In this document: positions 26,901 through 34,116 of the stretch, piece by piece
Position numbering within the stretch: position 1 is the first letter of the stretch
Layout: every line of letters begins with the position of its first letter
Assembly: GCA_026129545.1 (NCBI GenBank)
Contig: JAHCHX010000001.1
Span: forward strand, 1,549,501 to 1,613,500
DNA length: 64,000 bases
Direction of reading: 5' to 3'
Origin: Saprospiraceae bacterium
Lineage (GTDB): Bacteria > Bacteroidota > Bacteroidia > Chitinophagales > Saprospiraceae
Notes under the pieces: generated by a model
Database searches by the model: none
The model's input: only the letters and a program-made list of their open reading frames with translations
What the model was told of the DNA's origin: nothing
Translations under genes and position numbers: made by a program

Positions 26901-26927
26901 TATACAAAAGTAATCATTTCCCATTGA
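23910..26927 (+). CDS. T9SS-exported M43-like metalloprotease fused to a beta-helix
   Basis: The product is 1005 residues. After a signal peptide (MLFSVLALTFSNSLTG-Q) comes a zinc metalloprotease domain with HEVGHCLGLSH (His156, Glu157, His160, His166) and a later NYMSY that fits the Met-turn. Together these are typical of the M43 (pappalysin) peptidases common in this phylum. From about residue 290 a right-handed beta-helix follows (VNGGIIEHAVCGIDV, GFRVSLSSRFEQLFRGIRAD, LHVSGSNFIGCYKE). A helical region and a type A T9SS domain close it (IYPNPASDVLRIEY ... MPNGLYVAQWLCNG). It should be an exported or cell-surface protease; the helix may hold it on a glycan or cell wall. The substrate is unknown. 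Confidence 0.87.
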   Translation: MERIIYQMLFSVLALTFSNSLTGQAPIYQIQGPHTEYEGPYYVRVFINYVQVPNNLWTQNVDLTSRTAGILDRLNTAYNQHDIYFIGFTEPCNAPFQVITASNYAASNLHTNALDIFDRGDSGGAGGYAFSVPSAYCEVSGAYGALPASQSEVVVHEVGHCLGLSHLFTGSDPGECMETGGLCQNSEPDCYCCGDYVCDTPVSPQNITVSTDCSQSVSPAGLPPEVFRNYMSYADPGSCRDRFTPGQVRRMWAYLALAPALQSIRLQDVVYPASTPSGVSGNIVVESGELAISSLLQMLPGSTIRVKKGAKLSVASTITAACGKMWQGVIVEGDAFDPSQSSAKQGQVDVVNGGIIEHAVCGIDVQDVSAPNGGVGTGGGIVRLWLNAQMKDNIIGIRFGQYNFQNHSGFIAPIFSVTNEYKGGDKQPTLLELNAVKGISIRLGRFWDLRTQCQNPTRRAIGIDSRNSGFRVSLSSRFEQLFRGIRADKLTETNGSLHVSGSNFIGCYKEIEFISSGSFAVTGSNFSVKKPDACPSFMSEVKGVEIRGVTTGFTLSRNDFYFDGQDFPTEILIGTDCIALEEGMDNTIFKNSYSSLIIGNRASGFNGYDEDGLLYLCNSNDGNFDGDFRITSGSIRKTQGEKADLGTILAAGNIFSGPPTDFWCTIVNEGAPIDYYFYNADPAQDPGTPGDPNNICDITGFVRKPTFQPNNSCADPELCFPCPTTEAEIWKSRFLQNRQQWLAKTAAFPAITDPAQQATETEAIKRLRIDMNRDANRILTQYSLDTTNVETDSIVRWLGLVQTWPADLRLARHYFFTGEFGRFDTLWGQIPVGYALNEGRQSEFDRLDGVYTALRPHLQQGVSLNALSDALLDTLAAYTARCDEAGFLAEVVLRRNGIEQSPDCSESQLRSLPEKQKGSIPPGKQSNLKIYPNPASDVLRIEYPGGNLGGHVRLFDIQGRLRRELPLPASGGLLEISVSDMPNGLYVAQWLCNGQTGYTKVIISH

Positions 26928-26942
26928 GACTCATTTTTTAAC

Positions 26943-26975
26943 GCGGAGATGCCGGGGTGCCCGCAGCATCTCCGC
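26943..26975 (+). terminator. Hairpin between the two genes of cassette 2
   Basis: A perfect 10-bp stem GCGGAGATGC/GCATCTCCGC (26943-26952, 26966-26975) with a 13-base loop. The tail is only weakly T-rich (ACATCTTTATT), so it may attenuate rather than stop transcription. It lacks the AAC and GTT cores and is not an attC-like site. Confidence 0.65.
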
Positions 26976-26989
26976 ACATCTTTATTGAC

Positions 26990-28498
26990 ATGGCAAAGTA
27001 CAAATTTTTGGTTGTGTTCCAACTGTTGACAATCTCTGTAGTATATGGACAGAGCGGCACTTTCAATATGGCCATTTCATTGCCCTACCCGAGGAGCAAT
27101 TTTGAACAATTCATTGTAATCGAAGATACGCTGATTGGCTATGGCACATGCTTCAACAACGACACCGAGTGGAAACAAGGGGTTTTTGTTGCCAAACTCG
27201 ATTCGTCGGGCAATATCCTAAAACACAATTTCATATTAGACGCCCAGGGTGACCTGCTGGCCACAGATAAGGCTTGGGGAAATATAATACATACAGCAGA
27301 TGGTGGCTATGCCGCAATTGCGGCGACAGTGGGCAGGAAAAGCGCATTTTTAATAAAACTGGACCATGAACTTCAAGTAGAATTCATCAAAGAATACCCC
27401 GATACGGTGAACCTGAGCAATTATTTTTACAAACTGCTCGAAACGCCGGGAGGCTATCTGCTTTACGGTTCTATCCAGCGTCCCGATTATTACGGTGATG
27501 GATTTATCCACTATGTGGATAAACTGGGGGAGACGATCTGGTTTAAGTATGTAGATCATACAGATTATTCCAATGGAGTAGTTTCATTACAAAGACTAAG
27601 CGATAGTCTTTATATTTATGGAATGGTAAATGGCGTTACTCCTTCAAGTTCCAATTCTTCCCTTCACTTAATAGATATTAACGGGGATATTCTTAAGTCT
27701 TGGATTACACCGCCCGAACCTGAAATAGGGTATTTGCGTAAAATAATACCACTCCCCAATGACGATATATTGATTTATGGATTAATGGTGGTCGAGACAA
27801 TAAACAATAGCAAGCGGGTACAACCTACTTTGTCTAAATTGGATTCATCCTTTCAGACTAAATGGATCAGCCATTTCGGGCACATTGGAAGTTTAAACGC
27901 CTCTGTGATGCTTTGGGATTTCGCCCCTACCAGCGACGGCCACTACATTGGCGCGGGCGAAACATTAGTGAAAGAGGGCAATGACCCGACCCGCCGCGTA
28001 GGCTGGCTTTACAAATTCTCGACGGACGGCGACAGCATCTGGGAGCGGAAAATCAATGCGCCTTTTCTGCCGCTTTACTTTACCAACAGCGGCTTTTTTG
28101 CGGGGGTAGGCGTACTTAGCAGCGGCAACATCATTGCAGGCGGCTCTACCAATGAGGGCAACACACAATACTGCTGGTTGGTGAAAGTGACCAATGACGG
28201 GTGTCTTGATACGTTATTTTGTCAGCCAGTTTCGACTGTTGTCCAACCCGACAACAAACCTTTTCAGGTGGATATTTATCCTGTTCCCGCTTCCTCTTAT
28301 TTCAATATCCAGTCTCCGGTAGAAATAAGACAAGTTACGGTTTTAGATGCTTGGGGAAAATTGGTTCTGAAGCGTCAAAACGTTGGAACGTTTGCAAGGA
28401 TTGACTTGCCGACTTCTTTACCAACTGGGGTTTATTTCGTGGAAATACAAGATGAAGACGGAAATAGTATTCGCAAGAAGGTTTACATCAATAAATAG
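26990..28498 (+). CDS. T9SS-exported propeller-like protein of a second type
   Basis: The 502-residue protein has a signal peptide (FLVVFQLLTISVVYG-Q). Its body has repeated units of the type FVAKLDSSGNIL, IIHTADGGYAAIAA, LIDINGDIL, LLETPGGYLLYG and WLVKVTNDGCLDT, as in delta-60/PQQ-like propeller proteins. It ends with a T9SS type A domain (IYPVPASSYFNIQS ... LPTGVYFVEIQDEDG). It is not closely similar to the propeller-like proteins of cassettes 1 and 4, but it occupies the same second position in the cassette. ATG 26990 gives a proper signal peptide; the frame opens further upstream at 26957, inside the hairpin. Function is unknown. Confidence 0.84.
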   Translation: MAKYKFLVVFQLLTISVVYGQSGTFNMAISLPYPRSNFEQFIVIEDTLIGYGTCFNNDTEWKQGVFVAKLDSSGNILKHNFILDAQGDLLATDKAWGNIIHTADGGYAAIAATVGRKSAFLIKLDHELQVEFIKEYPDTVNLSNYFYKLLETPGGYLLYGSIQRPDYYGDGFIHYVDKLGETIWFKYVDHTDYSNGVVSLQRLSDSLYIYGMVNGVTPSSSNSSLHLIDINGDILKSWITPPEPEIGYLRKIIPLPNDDILIYGLMVVETINNSKRVQPTLSKLDSSFQTKWISHFGHIGSLNASVMLWDFAPTSDGHYIGAGETLVKEGNDPTRRVGWLYKFSTDGDSIWERKINAPFLPLYFTNSGFFAGVGVLSSGNIIAGGSTNEGNTQYCWLVKVTNDGCLDTLFCQPVSTVVQPDNKPFQVDIYPVPASSYFNIQSPVEIRQVTVLDAWGKLVLKRQNVGTFARIDLPTSLPTGVYFVEIQDEDGNSIRKKVYINK

Positions 28499-28503
28499 AA
28501 CGT

Positions 28504-28569
28504 GTAGAACTATGCACTGCCAAACATAGCCCGTTAAGCGCGGCTACGTCGGCAGTGCTTCCGTTATGT
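28504..28569 (+). repeat. attC-like site D (66 bp)
   Basis: The left core ends in AAC at 28510 and the right core GTTATGT starts at 28563. Stems are GCACTGCC/GGCAGTGC (28514-28521, 28551-28558) and TAGCC/GGCTA (28527-28531, 28542-28546). Confidence 0.8.
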
Positions 28570-28608
28570 CCAATTTAAAACAAATTTTTTCACCAAAAAG
28601 AGTAAATC

Positions 28609-30825
28609 ATGAAAAAAGCATCTGATTTCAGTTTCTTGGGAAGGGCAAACGGTTTAATTTTTTTCACTGTATGCTACCTTATTTTACCCAATACTGGCCT
28701 TAGCCAGGTTCCAACAGTTGTCTTGAATGGCAACTCAATTACCGATTTCATACCACTTCATAGTGAGAAGTACGTTGAACCCAAACTCTTGCCAGAGGTA
28801 GACATTGCCGCTGTTCTGGCGGAAGACTTGGCAAATGGAGTTGAAATTCCACGGTTTGGCATAAAAATACCTACTTCAGTTTCAAAAAATGAAGGCGAAG
28901 CAGAGAACAACGGAGGTTTTATTATCTGGAAAAAATCGTTTACCGCTCCTGATGCAAAATCTTTAAATTTTGAGTTTACAGATTTAGAACTACCGGAGGG
29001 AGCTAAAATTTATGTTTATAATAGTATAGAAACAATGTATTCCGGCCCCATTGAGCGAAAACATGTGCATGAGGGAAAATATTCCACCGATGTAATAAGG
29101 GGCAATGAAGTAATAGTTGAGGCAGTCGTGCCGAAAGAAGCATATCCGTCATTTGCAGTCAATATTTCGAATGTAATTTACGGTTTTCAAGATATTGGCG
29201 GCTTTCAAGATAATACAGCAGAGGATAGAGCATATAATGATTCGGGGACATGCAATGTTGATGTTAACTGCCCTTCCGGTGCAGGCTGGGGAAATCAACG
29301 TGATGCAGTAGCAATGCTACTTCAAAACAATGTAGGGTTTTGTTCAGGCGCCTTGATAAATAATTCCTGCCAAGATTTTGATGCATTCCTTTTAACGGCT
29401 TTTCATTGTCTCCAAGGAGCATCAGGTTTTCTTAATTGGACTTTTAGGTTTAATTATAATAGCCCCAACCCGACAACGCCAGCATGTAGGGGTGCAGAGC
29501 CTACAACCTGGCTTACCTATTCAGGAGCAAACTTGCGTGCTTCATGGGCTACATCGGACTTTGCCCTTCTTGAATTAACAGGCTCGATTATTGGACAATC
29601 AACAACAGCCTTGGCAGGGTGGAATAGGGAAACAACAGCATCAACGAATGGAACATCGATTCATCATCCACATGGAGATGTAAAGAAAATATCAACATAT
29701 AACACACCTGCAACAAGAGTTGATAATACCCCTTTAGTCCCGGGCGCACTTCATTGGCGTGTAACTTGGAATGAAGGTGTTACAGAACCAGGTTCTTCGG
29801 GCTCTCCATTGTTTGACCAAAACAGTAGAATTGTTGGGCAACTTAGTGGTGGGCCTTCTATTTGCGGTGGAGCAACATTACAAGACCTTTACGGCCGTTT
29901 TGATAATTCTTGGACAGGAGGAGGAACATCTACAACACGCCTAAGTGATTGGCTTGGAGCAAATGGGAATCCGCAGACTCTAAATGCCATTAGAGCCCCA
30001 TTCATTAATGGGACAAGTCCGGTATGTACTTCTAATAAAACATTCTCTCTTACCAACCTTGATACAGGCAGAACCGTTACATGGGCAGTACTGCCTACCA
30101 ATTTATTTGCAACCGGATCAGGGGCAGCCACATCCGGTTCAGGTACTACTGCAACTCTTCGAGCAGCCTCAAGTAATAGTTCAGGTTCCGCAACACTTTC
30201 GTTTACAATTGATCCGCTCTCTAATTGTAATGGTGCAATAGTTGTATCAATCCCGATATGGGTCGGTACGCCTAAAGCCACCCTTGAGGGAGATGATTAT
30301 CTCTGTTTTAATTCCCCGGGGGTTGCGTCTCTTGATTTTGGATTGGGTACTACACCACTATTACAGGGAGCCTCTGTTTCTTGGTCGTTCGTTGGCCCAC
30401 TTGGTCACCTTTATGGAGGCCCGGCAATTGCAAAATATAAATCATTAAGAACTGCCGGGTATGGATATATAACCGCATCGTTGACCAACTCCTGTGGCAC
30501 AACACAACTTAGTTTTCCATACGAAGTTGCAGACTGTGGAGGCATTGGGAGAGGCCTATCAATTCAAACCTTCCCGAACCCGTCAAGAGGAACTACAACT
30601 ATATCTGTTACAGAAGAGCCGGATGATAATAGCAGTCGCAGACCTGTTCAAGTTATTGAAGGCGAATATAAGATATACAATAAATTTGGCCGTCTTGCTA
30701 TTAAAGGAAATTTAATTTCAAATGATCAGGAAATAGATACCTCTTTGCTAAGCCCGGATACATATATATTAGAAATTCAACGAGAAGGAGCCCGAGCAAG
30801 CACTAAATTAATGATAATAAAATAA
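28609..30825 (+). CDS. T9SS-exported trypsin-like serine protease
   Basis: The 738-residue protein has an N-terminal hydrophobic signal (LIFFTVCYLILPNTGLSQ) and a long propeptide-like region up to about residue 220. The S1-type peptidase domain that follows has its catalytic triad visible: LTAFHC (His266), TSDFALLEL (Asp317) and PGSSGSPLFD (Ser397). The form resembles the lysyl endopeptidase-like group of secreted bacterial proteases. A Ser/Thr-rich linker with Ig-like sequence follows, then a type A T9SS domain (TFPNPSRGTTTISV ... LSPDTYILEIQREG). It should be secreted or surface-bound and cut extracellular proteins. Cleavage specificity cannot be assigned from what I can see. Confidence 0.9.
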   Translation: MKKASDFSFLGRANGLIFFTVCYLILPNTGLSQVPTVVLNGNSITDFIPLHSEKYVEPKLLPEVDIAAVLAEDLANGVEIPRFGIKIPTSVSKNEGEAENNGGFIIWKKSFTAPDAKSLNFEFTDLELPEGAKIYVYNSIETMYSGPIERKHVHEGKYSTDVIRGNEVIVEAVVPKEAYPSFAVNISNVIYGFQDIGGFQDNTAEDRAYNDSGTCNVDVNCPSGAGWGNQRDAVAMLLQNNVGFCSGALINNSCQDFDAFLLTAFHCLQGASGFLNWTFRFNYNSPNPTTPACRGAEPTTWLTYSGANLRASWATSDFALLELTGSIIGQSTTALAGWNRETTASTNGTSIHHPHGDVKKISTYNTPATRVDNTPLVPGALHWRVTWNEGVTEPGSSGSPLFDQNSRIVGQLSGGPSICGGATLQDLYGRFDNSWTGGGTSTTRLSDWLGANGNPQTLNAIRAPFINGTSPVCTSNKTFSLTNLDTGRTVTWAVLPTNLFATGSGAATSGSGTTATLRAASSNSSGSATLSFTIDPLSNCNGAIVVSIPIWVGTPKATLEGDDYLCFNSPGVASLDFGLGTTPLLQGASVSWSFVGPLGHLYGGPAIAKYKSLRTAGYGYITASLTNSCGTTQLSFPYEVADCGGIGRGLSIQTFPNPSRGTTTISVTEEPDDNSSRRPVQVIEGEYKIYNKFGRLAIKGNLISNDQEIDTSLLSPDTYILEIQREGARASTKLMIIK

Positions 30826-30831
30826 TTCTCA

Positions 30832-30861
30832 GGGTAGCTCAGCAAATGGGCTACCCTTTTT
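30832..30861 (+). terminator. Rho-independent terminator inside cassette 3
   Basis: A 7-bp stem GGGTAGC/GCTACCC (30832-30838, 30850-30856) is followed by five T residues. It separates the two genes of the cassette. Confidence 0.75.
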
Positions 30862-30885
30862 CATTTATATAAAAGCACGATTGTT

Positions 30886-31608
30886 ATGAAATGCGGAATG
30901 CATGTATTTGTGATTTTTTTCTGTACAATTTCTATTTCATATTCTCAAAATATTTTTGATAACACTGAACTATCATTGGGCTACGCATTAAAAAGTCAGG
31001 ACAGAAGGCTTTTTGAATTTCCTATGCAAACTGCAATACTTTACAATGAAGATAGTCGTATCGATTTTGAATATTCAATTTTATTGAATAAAATACTTTT
31101 TTATAACAAAAAGATAAATTTGTTATCCGGGCTTGGCTACTCCTTATCTCAAACAAATTTTAGCAGACCATTTGATCACACGTATTTTACAGGGTATATG
31201 TCTAAAGAGTTGCGTTATATTAAAAGATACCAACAACATAACATGATCTTTAATATCAACCCAAATATTGAAATCGTAAAACATAAAGATAAAAGTTTCT
31301 ACATGAATGTTAACTCGTTAATTAAGTTTGCGATAAATAAAGACGTCGTTAGTGGAAGCCGTGAAATTTGGCATCATAATAAATGGAAGTTTGAAACAAG
31401 TGCTATCGAATTTAATATAGGCTTAGGTTATCAATATAAAAAAATTGGAATCAATTTAGCGTATAGAATCTTCAATATACAAAAAATTGACCCGGTCATA
31501 TTCAATCAAATTCTATTTAATAGTCGAAATCCACCTTTTCTTGAAAAAAATTATGAGATAAGAAATGATAACAAATTTTGGCTTATTGTAACTTACCAAA
31601 TAAGATAG
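30886..31608 (+). CDS. Outer-membrane-barrel-like protein
   Basis: The 240-residue protein has a signal peptide (VFVIFFCTISISYS-Q) and alternating hydrophobic/hydrophilic strands with many aromatic residues, ending in ...FWLIVTYQIR, which fits a beta-barrel with an aromatic residue close to the end. No family is recognised. The gene is strongly AT-rich and Lys/Asn/Ile-rich. It is the only second-position cassette gene without a T9SS domain. A possible role is an outer-membrane partner of the protease before it, which is speculative. Confidence 0.68.
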   Translation: MKCGMHVFVIFFCTISISYSQNIFDNTELSLGYALKSQDRRLFEFPMQTAILYNEDSRIDFEYSILLNKILFYNKKINLLSGLGYSLSQTNFSRPFDHTYFTGYMSKELRYIKRYQQHNMIFNINPNIEIVKHKDKSFYMNVNSLIKFAINKDVVSGSREIWHHNKWKFETSAIEFNIGLGYQYKKIGINLAYRIFNIQKIDPVIFNQILFNSRNPPFLEKNYEIRNDNKFWLIVTYQIR

Positions 31609-31611
31609 AGG

Positions 31612-31677
31612 ACATAACACCGGCTGTGCGAAAATGCCGCCTAAGCGGCGGCACATTCGCACAGCCAACCGCTAGCG
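31612..31677 (+). repeat. attC-like site B (66 bp)
   Basis: The left core ACATAAC ends at 31618; the right core GCTAGCG starts at 31671 (GTT changed to GCT). Stems are GGCTGTGCGAA/TTCGCACAGCC (31622-31632, 31656-31666) and TGCCGCC/GGCGGCA (31635-31641, 31647-31653). It is the most perfect palindrome of the set. Confidence 0.8.
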
Positions 31678-31861
31678 GCAAACAGCATAAACCAATCGTA
31701 ATCCGGCAGAAGAACACGCAGGCCGTGTAGGCCAAAAAGAAAAACGACATTGCTTCATCACACCGGAGACGAAAGTGTTTGGCCGTTTTGCCTCGCTAAT
31801 CCTGTCGGGCATCCCCACTCCGGCAGGAAGCATAACGGGGTCATATCAAACACTTTCAAGA

Positions 31862-34057
31862 ATGAAAAAGTTAATCATCATTCTGCTGTTTTGCAGCGCC
31901 ATCACCTCGGGCCTTTATGCCCAGTGCGACGTGGGCATCCAAGTCCAGGCGAACCGTTTCGACATCAACGTCAAAACCCCGCAGGCCAGCTCCACCTATT
32001 CCTGGGCCACAGACAGCGGCCAGAGCGGCGGCGGCACGTCTTTTTCCATCCCGCGCAGCGCCGGCGCGCTCACGATTTTCCGCGACGGGGCGCCGGCGTC
32101 GAGAATCCCGTTTGAGGCCGAAAGCGAGTGCATGCAGGAAATCGGCGGGTTCCCGGGCACCTCGAACACCACGGGCAACGTCCGCTTCGGCTTCATGCTG
32201 GAGCAACGGGCCGGCGGCCGCTTCCTAAACGCCACCGTGTCGCACAACAACGCCCCCGCGCCCGGCCCCGACCCCTTCGGCGCTTACTACACGGTGGACT
32301 GTCGCAGGGTGGGCATCGGCTTCCGCTGCGACCCGGGCGCGTCCCTGGCGAGCAACGTGGACATCTTCGACAACAACGTCGGCATCAAGGTCGCCGGCGG
32401 CGACGGCATCCTGCTCGAAGGCCCGAACCCGGGCGCGGGGAACGTCAAGGTCAGGAACAACAGCGTCTCCCTGCACCACACCGGCGGCCGAAGCGGCATC
32501 CACCTCCTCAATTTCCGGGGCGCCGAGGTGAAAGAGGGCAACGCCGTCACCGTCAAGAACTTCTTTCACACCAAGGGCGTCTGGCTGGAAGCGTCGGCGA
32601 ACAACACGCTCGACGCCAACACGGTGACCTACAACCAGCAGCCCACCTGGTCGGTCAGCGGCGTACAACTCGACAACAGCCCCGCCAACGCCGTGACCAA
32701 CAACCACATCCACAACACCGGCGCGGCCCTGCTCTTCAACGGCGACTGCAGCGCGAAAAACCAGATACGCTGCAACCATTTTCACAACTCCCTGTACGGG
32801 ATACACTACACCGATATGGCCCGCACGGGCAACCAGGAAAACACCAGCAACCGCTGGGAAAGCGCGGGCTACAACCCCGGCGGCGGGCTTACCGGAGCGC
32901 GGCACGACAGCCCGGACAAGGACTTTGTCCAACTGTCGCAGTACCAGACCCTTCAGGGCACGTCCACCCAATACCCCCGCACCTTCGAACTACAGCCGGG
33001 CATATTGCCGAGCGATTGGTTTACGCTGGGTGCCGACGCCCCTTGCGGGCCGACCCCGCCACAAATTATCAGCGAGGGCGAGGAAATGGCCGCAGGCACG
33101 GGCATCGCCACCGGTAACGACTTTGAGGACGGCTACAACTGGGTCAGCCGCCGACTGCTCTACCGCAAGTTGCGGGAAAACCCCGCTTTGGCGTCCTCCA
33201 GTACTGTGATACAGGATTTTTACCAGAATGCGCCCGGCACGAACGTCGGGGCTTACGACCACGTGGACGAGCGGCTGATGACGGCGGCACCCCTTTCTGC
33301 CGTCGCGGAGCAACAATTGTTGACGTACCAGACTGCCGCCGCCAACGCCGCCGCAATCATGGCTGTCAAGGAGGATGCCATCTGGAACGGCAGCCCTACG
33401 GCAGCCGAACTGCAAATATTGCTGGGCGAGTTTGCCACAGCGGCCGGCGATTACGCAGCGGCCAACGCCCAAATCAACGCCCTGCTCGCCAACTGGCGCA
33501 GCGGCCTGAGCGCAGAAATTGACGGCGCGGGCACAGAGAACGCCGGCCTCAACAGCGTCGAGACCTGGGAGAGCCGGGAAAAGACCCTCAACGCCCTGTG
33601 GCTCGGCAAAGTCCGCAACGGCCAGTGGCTAACGGGCGCAGACCTTGCCTACATCCGCGAAACGGCGGAGATGTGCCCCTGGGACGGTGGTTTCGGGGTA
33701 TATAAGGCCCGGATGCTTTGGAACAGGCTGAGCGACGAAACGCTCACCCCTTCCGATTGTGCAGGCGCCTACCGCGAAGGCCCGAAACAGGCGAAGGCCG
33801 CCGGCTTCCGGCTCTACCCCAACCCCGCCCAGGAGCAGGTGGCGCTGGAACTGCCCGCAGAATGGACGCGCGACGGCGCGGCGCAGTACCGGCTTTACAA
33901 CGCCCTCGGCTCGCTGGCCCACAGCGGCACGGCAGCGAAAGGCGCCGAGACGATGCTCGTTCCGCTCGCAGGACTGCCCGACGGACTGTACGTCTGCCAG
34001 GTGCTGCGCGACGGGAAGGTGCTCGGAACGGCCAAACTGTCCATCTTGAAAAATTAA
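31862..34057 (+). CDS. T9SS-exported beta-helix protein, GC-rich
   Basis: The 731-residue protein has a signal peptide (LIIILLFCSAITSGLYA-Q). The beta-helix part (about residues 100-320) has repeats such as NVKVRNNSVSLHHTGGRSGI, NTLDANTVTYNQQ and NAVTNNHIHNTGAALLFNG. An Ala-rich helical part follows (about 480-620) and then a type A T9SS domain (LYPNPAQEQVALELP ... LPDGLYVCQVLRDG). The segment before the sorting domain (VETWESREKTLNALWLG and AEMCPWDGGFGVYKAR) matches the same region of the gene at 19337 (NEWEGYEKTVNSIFIG and AELCPKIGGMAVYRAR), so the two are paralogues despite very different base composition. ATG 31862 starts the signal peptide; the upstream frame lies in non-coding cassette DNA. 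Confidence 0.85.
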   Translation: MKKLIIILLFCSAITSGLYAQCDVGIQVQANRFDINVKTPQASSTYSWATDSGQSGGGTSFSIPRSAGALTIFRDGAPASRIPFEAESECMQEIGGFPGTSNTTGNVRFGFMLEQRAGGRFLNATVSHNNAPAPGPDPFGAYYTVDCRRVGIGFRCDPGASLASNVDIFDNNVGIKVAGGDGILLEGPNPGAGNVKVRNNSVSLHHTGGRSGIHLLNFRGAEVKEGNAVTVKNFFHTKGVWLEASANNTLDANTVTYNQQPTWSVSGVQLDNSPANAVTNNHIHNTGAALLFNGDCSAKNQIRCNHFHNSLYGIHYTDMARTGNQENTSNRWESAGYNPGGGLTGARHDSPDKDFVQLSQYQTLQGTSTQYPRTFELQPGILPSDWFTLGADAPCGPTPPQIISEGEEMAAGTGIATGNDFEDGYNWVSRRLLYRKLRENPALASSSTVIQDFYQNAPGTNVGAYDHVDERLMTAAPLSAVAEQQLLTYQTAAANAAAIMAVKEDAIWNGSPTAAELQILLGEFATAAGDYAAANAQINALLANWRSGLSAEIDGAGTENAGLNSVETWESREKTLNALWLGKVRNGQWLTGADLAYIRETAEMCPWDGGFGVYKARMLWNRLSDETLTPSDCAGAYREGPKQAKAAGFRLYPNPAQEQVALELPAEWTRDGAAQYRLYNALGSLAHSGTAAKGAETMLVPLAGLPDGLYVCQVLRDGKVLGTAKLSILKN

Positions 34058-34072
34058 ACCACTTCTGTCCAT

Positions 34073-34105
34073 GCCCCGCGCGCCGCACAGCGCGCGGGGC
34101 TTTTT
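34073..34105 (+). terminator. Rho-independent terminator inside cassette 4
   Basis: A perfect 11-bp stem GCCCCGCGCGC/GCGCGCGGGGC (34073-34083, 34090-34100) with a 6-base loop and five T residues. It lies between the two cassette genes. Confidence 0.87.
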
Positions 34106-34116
34106 ATCCATCTGAT

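Larger units (their letters stand above)
23882..28563 (+). mobile_element. Cassette 2: M43 protease-beta-helix plus T9SS propeller-like gene
   Basis: The ends GTTCTACAC (23881-23889) and GTGTAGAAC (28502-28510) are exact reverse complements. It holds two T9SS genes separated by a hairpin. Confidence 0.72.
28564..31671 (+). mobile_element. Cassette 3: trypsin-like protease plus barrel-like protein
   Basis: The ends GTTATGTCC (28563-28571) and GGACATAAC (31610-31618) are exact reverse complements. The DNA is clearly more AT-rich than that of cassette 4. Confidence 0.72.

Noticed and set aside
26943..26975. Hairpin between the two genes of cassette 2 as a further attC-like site
   Set aside because: It lacks the AAC/GTT cores at the right distance and has only one short stem; it fits a terminator or attenuator.
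32128..33117. Long Arg/Gln/His-rich frames on both strands of the cassette 4 beta-helix gene
   Set aside because: Artefacts of the high G+C content of this gene; the correct frame has a signal peptide and T9SS domain.
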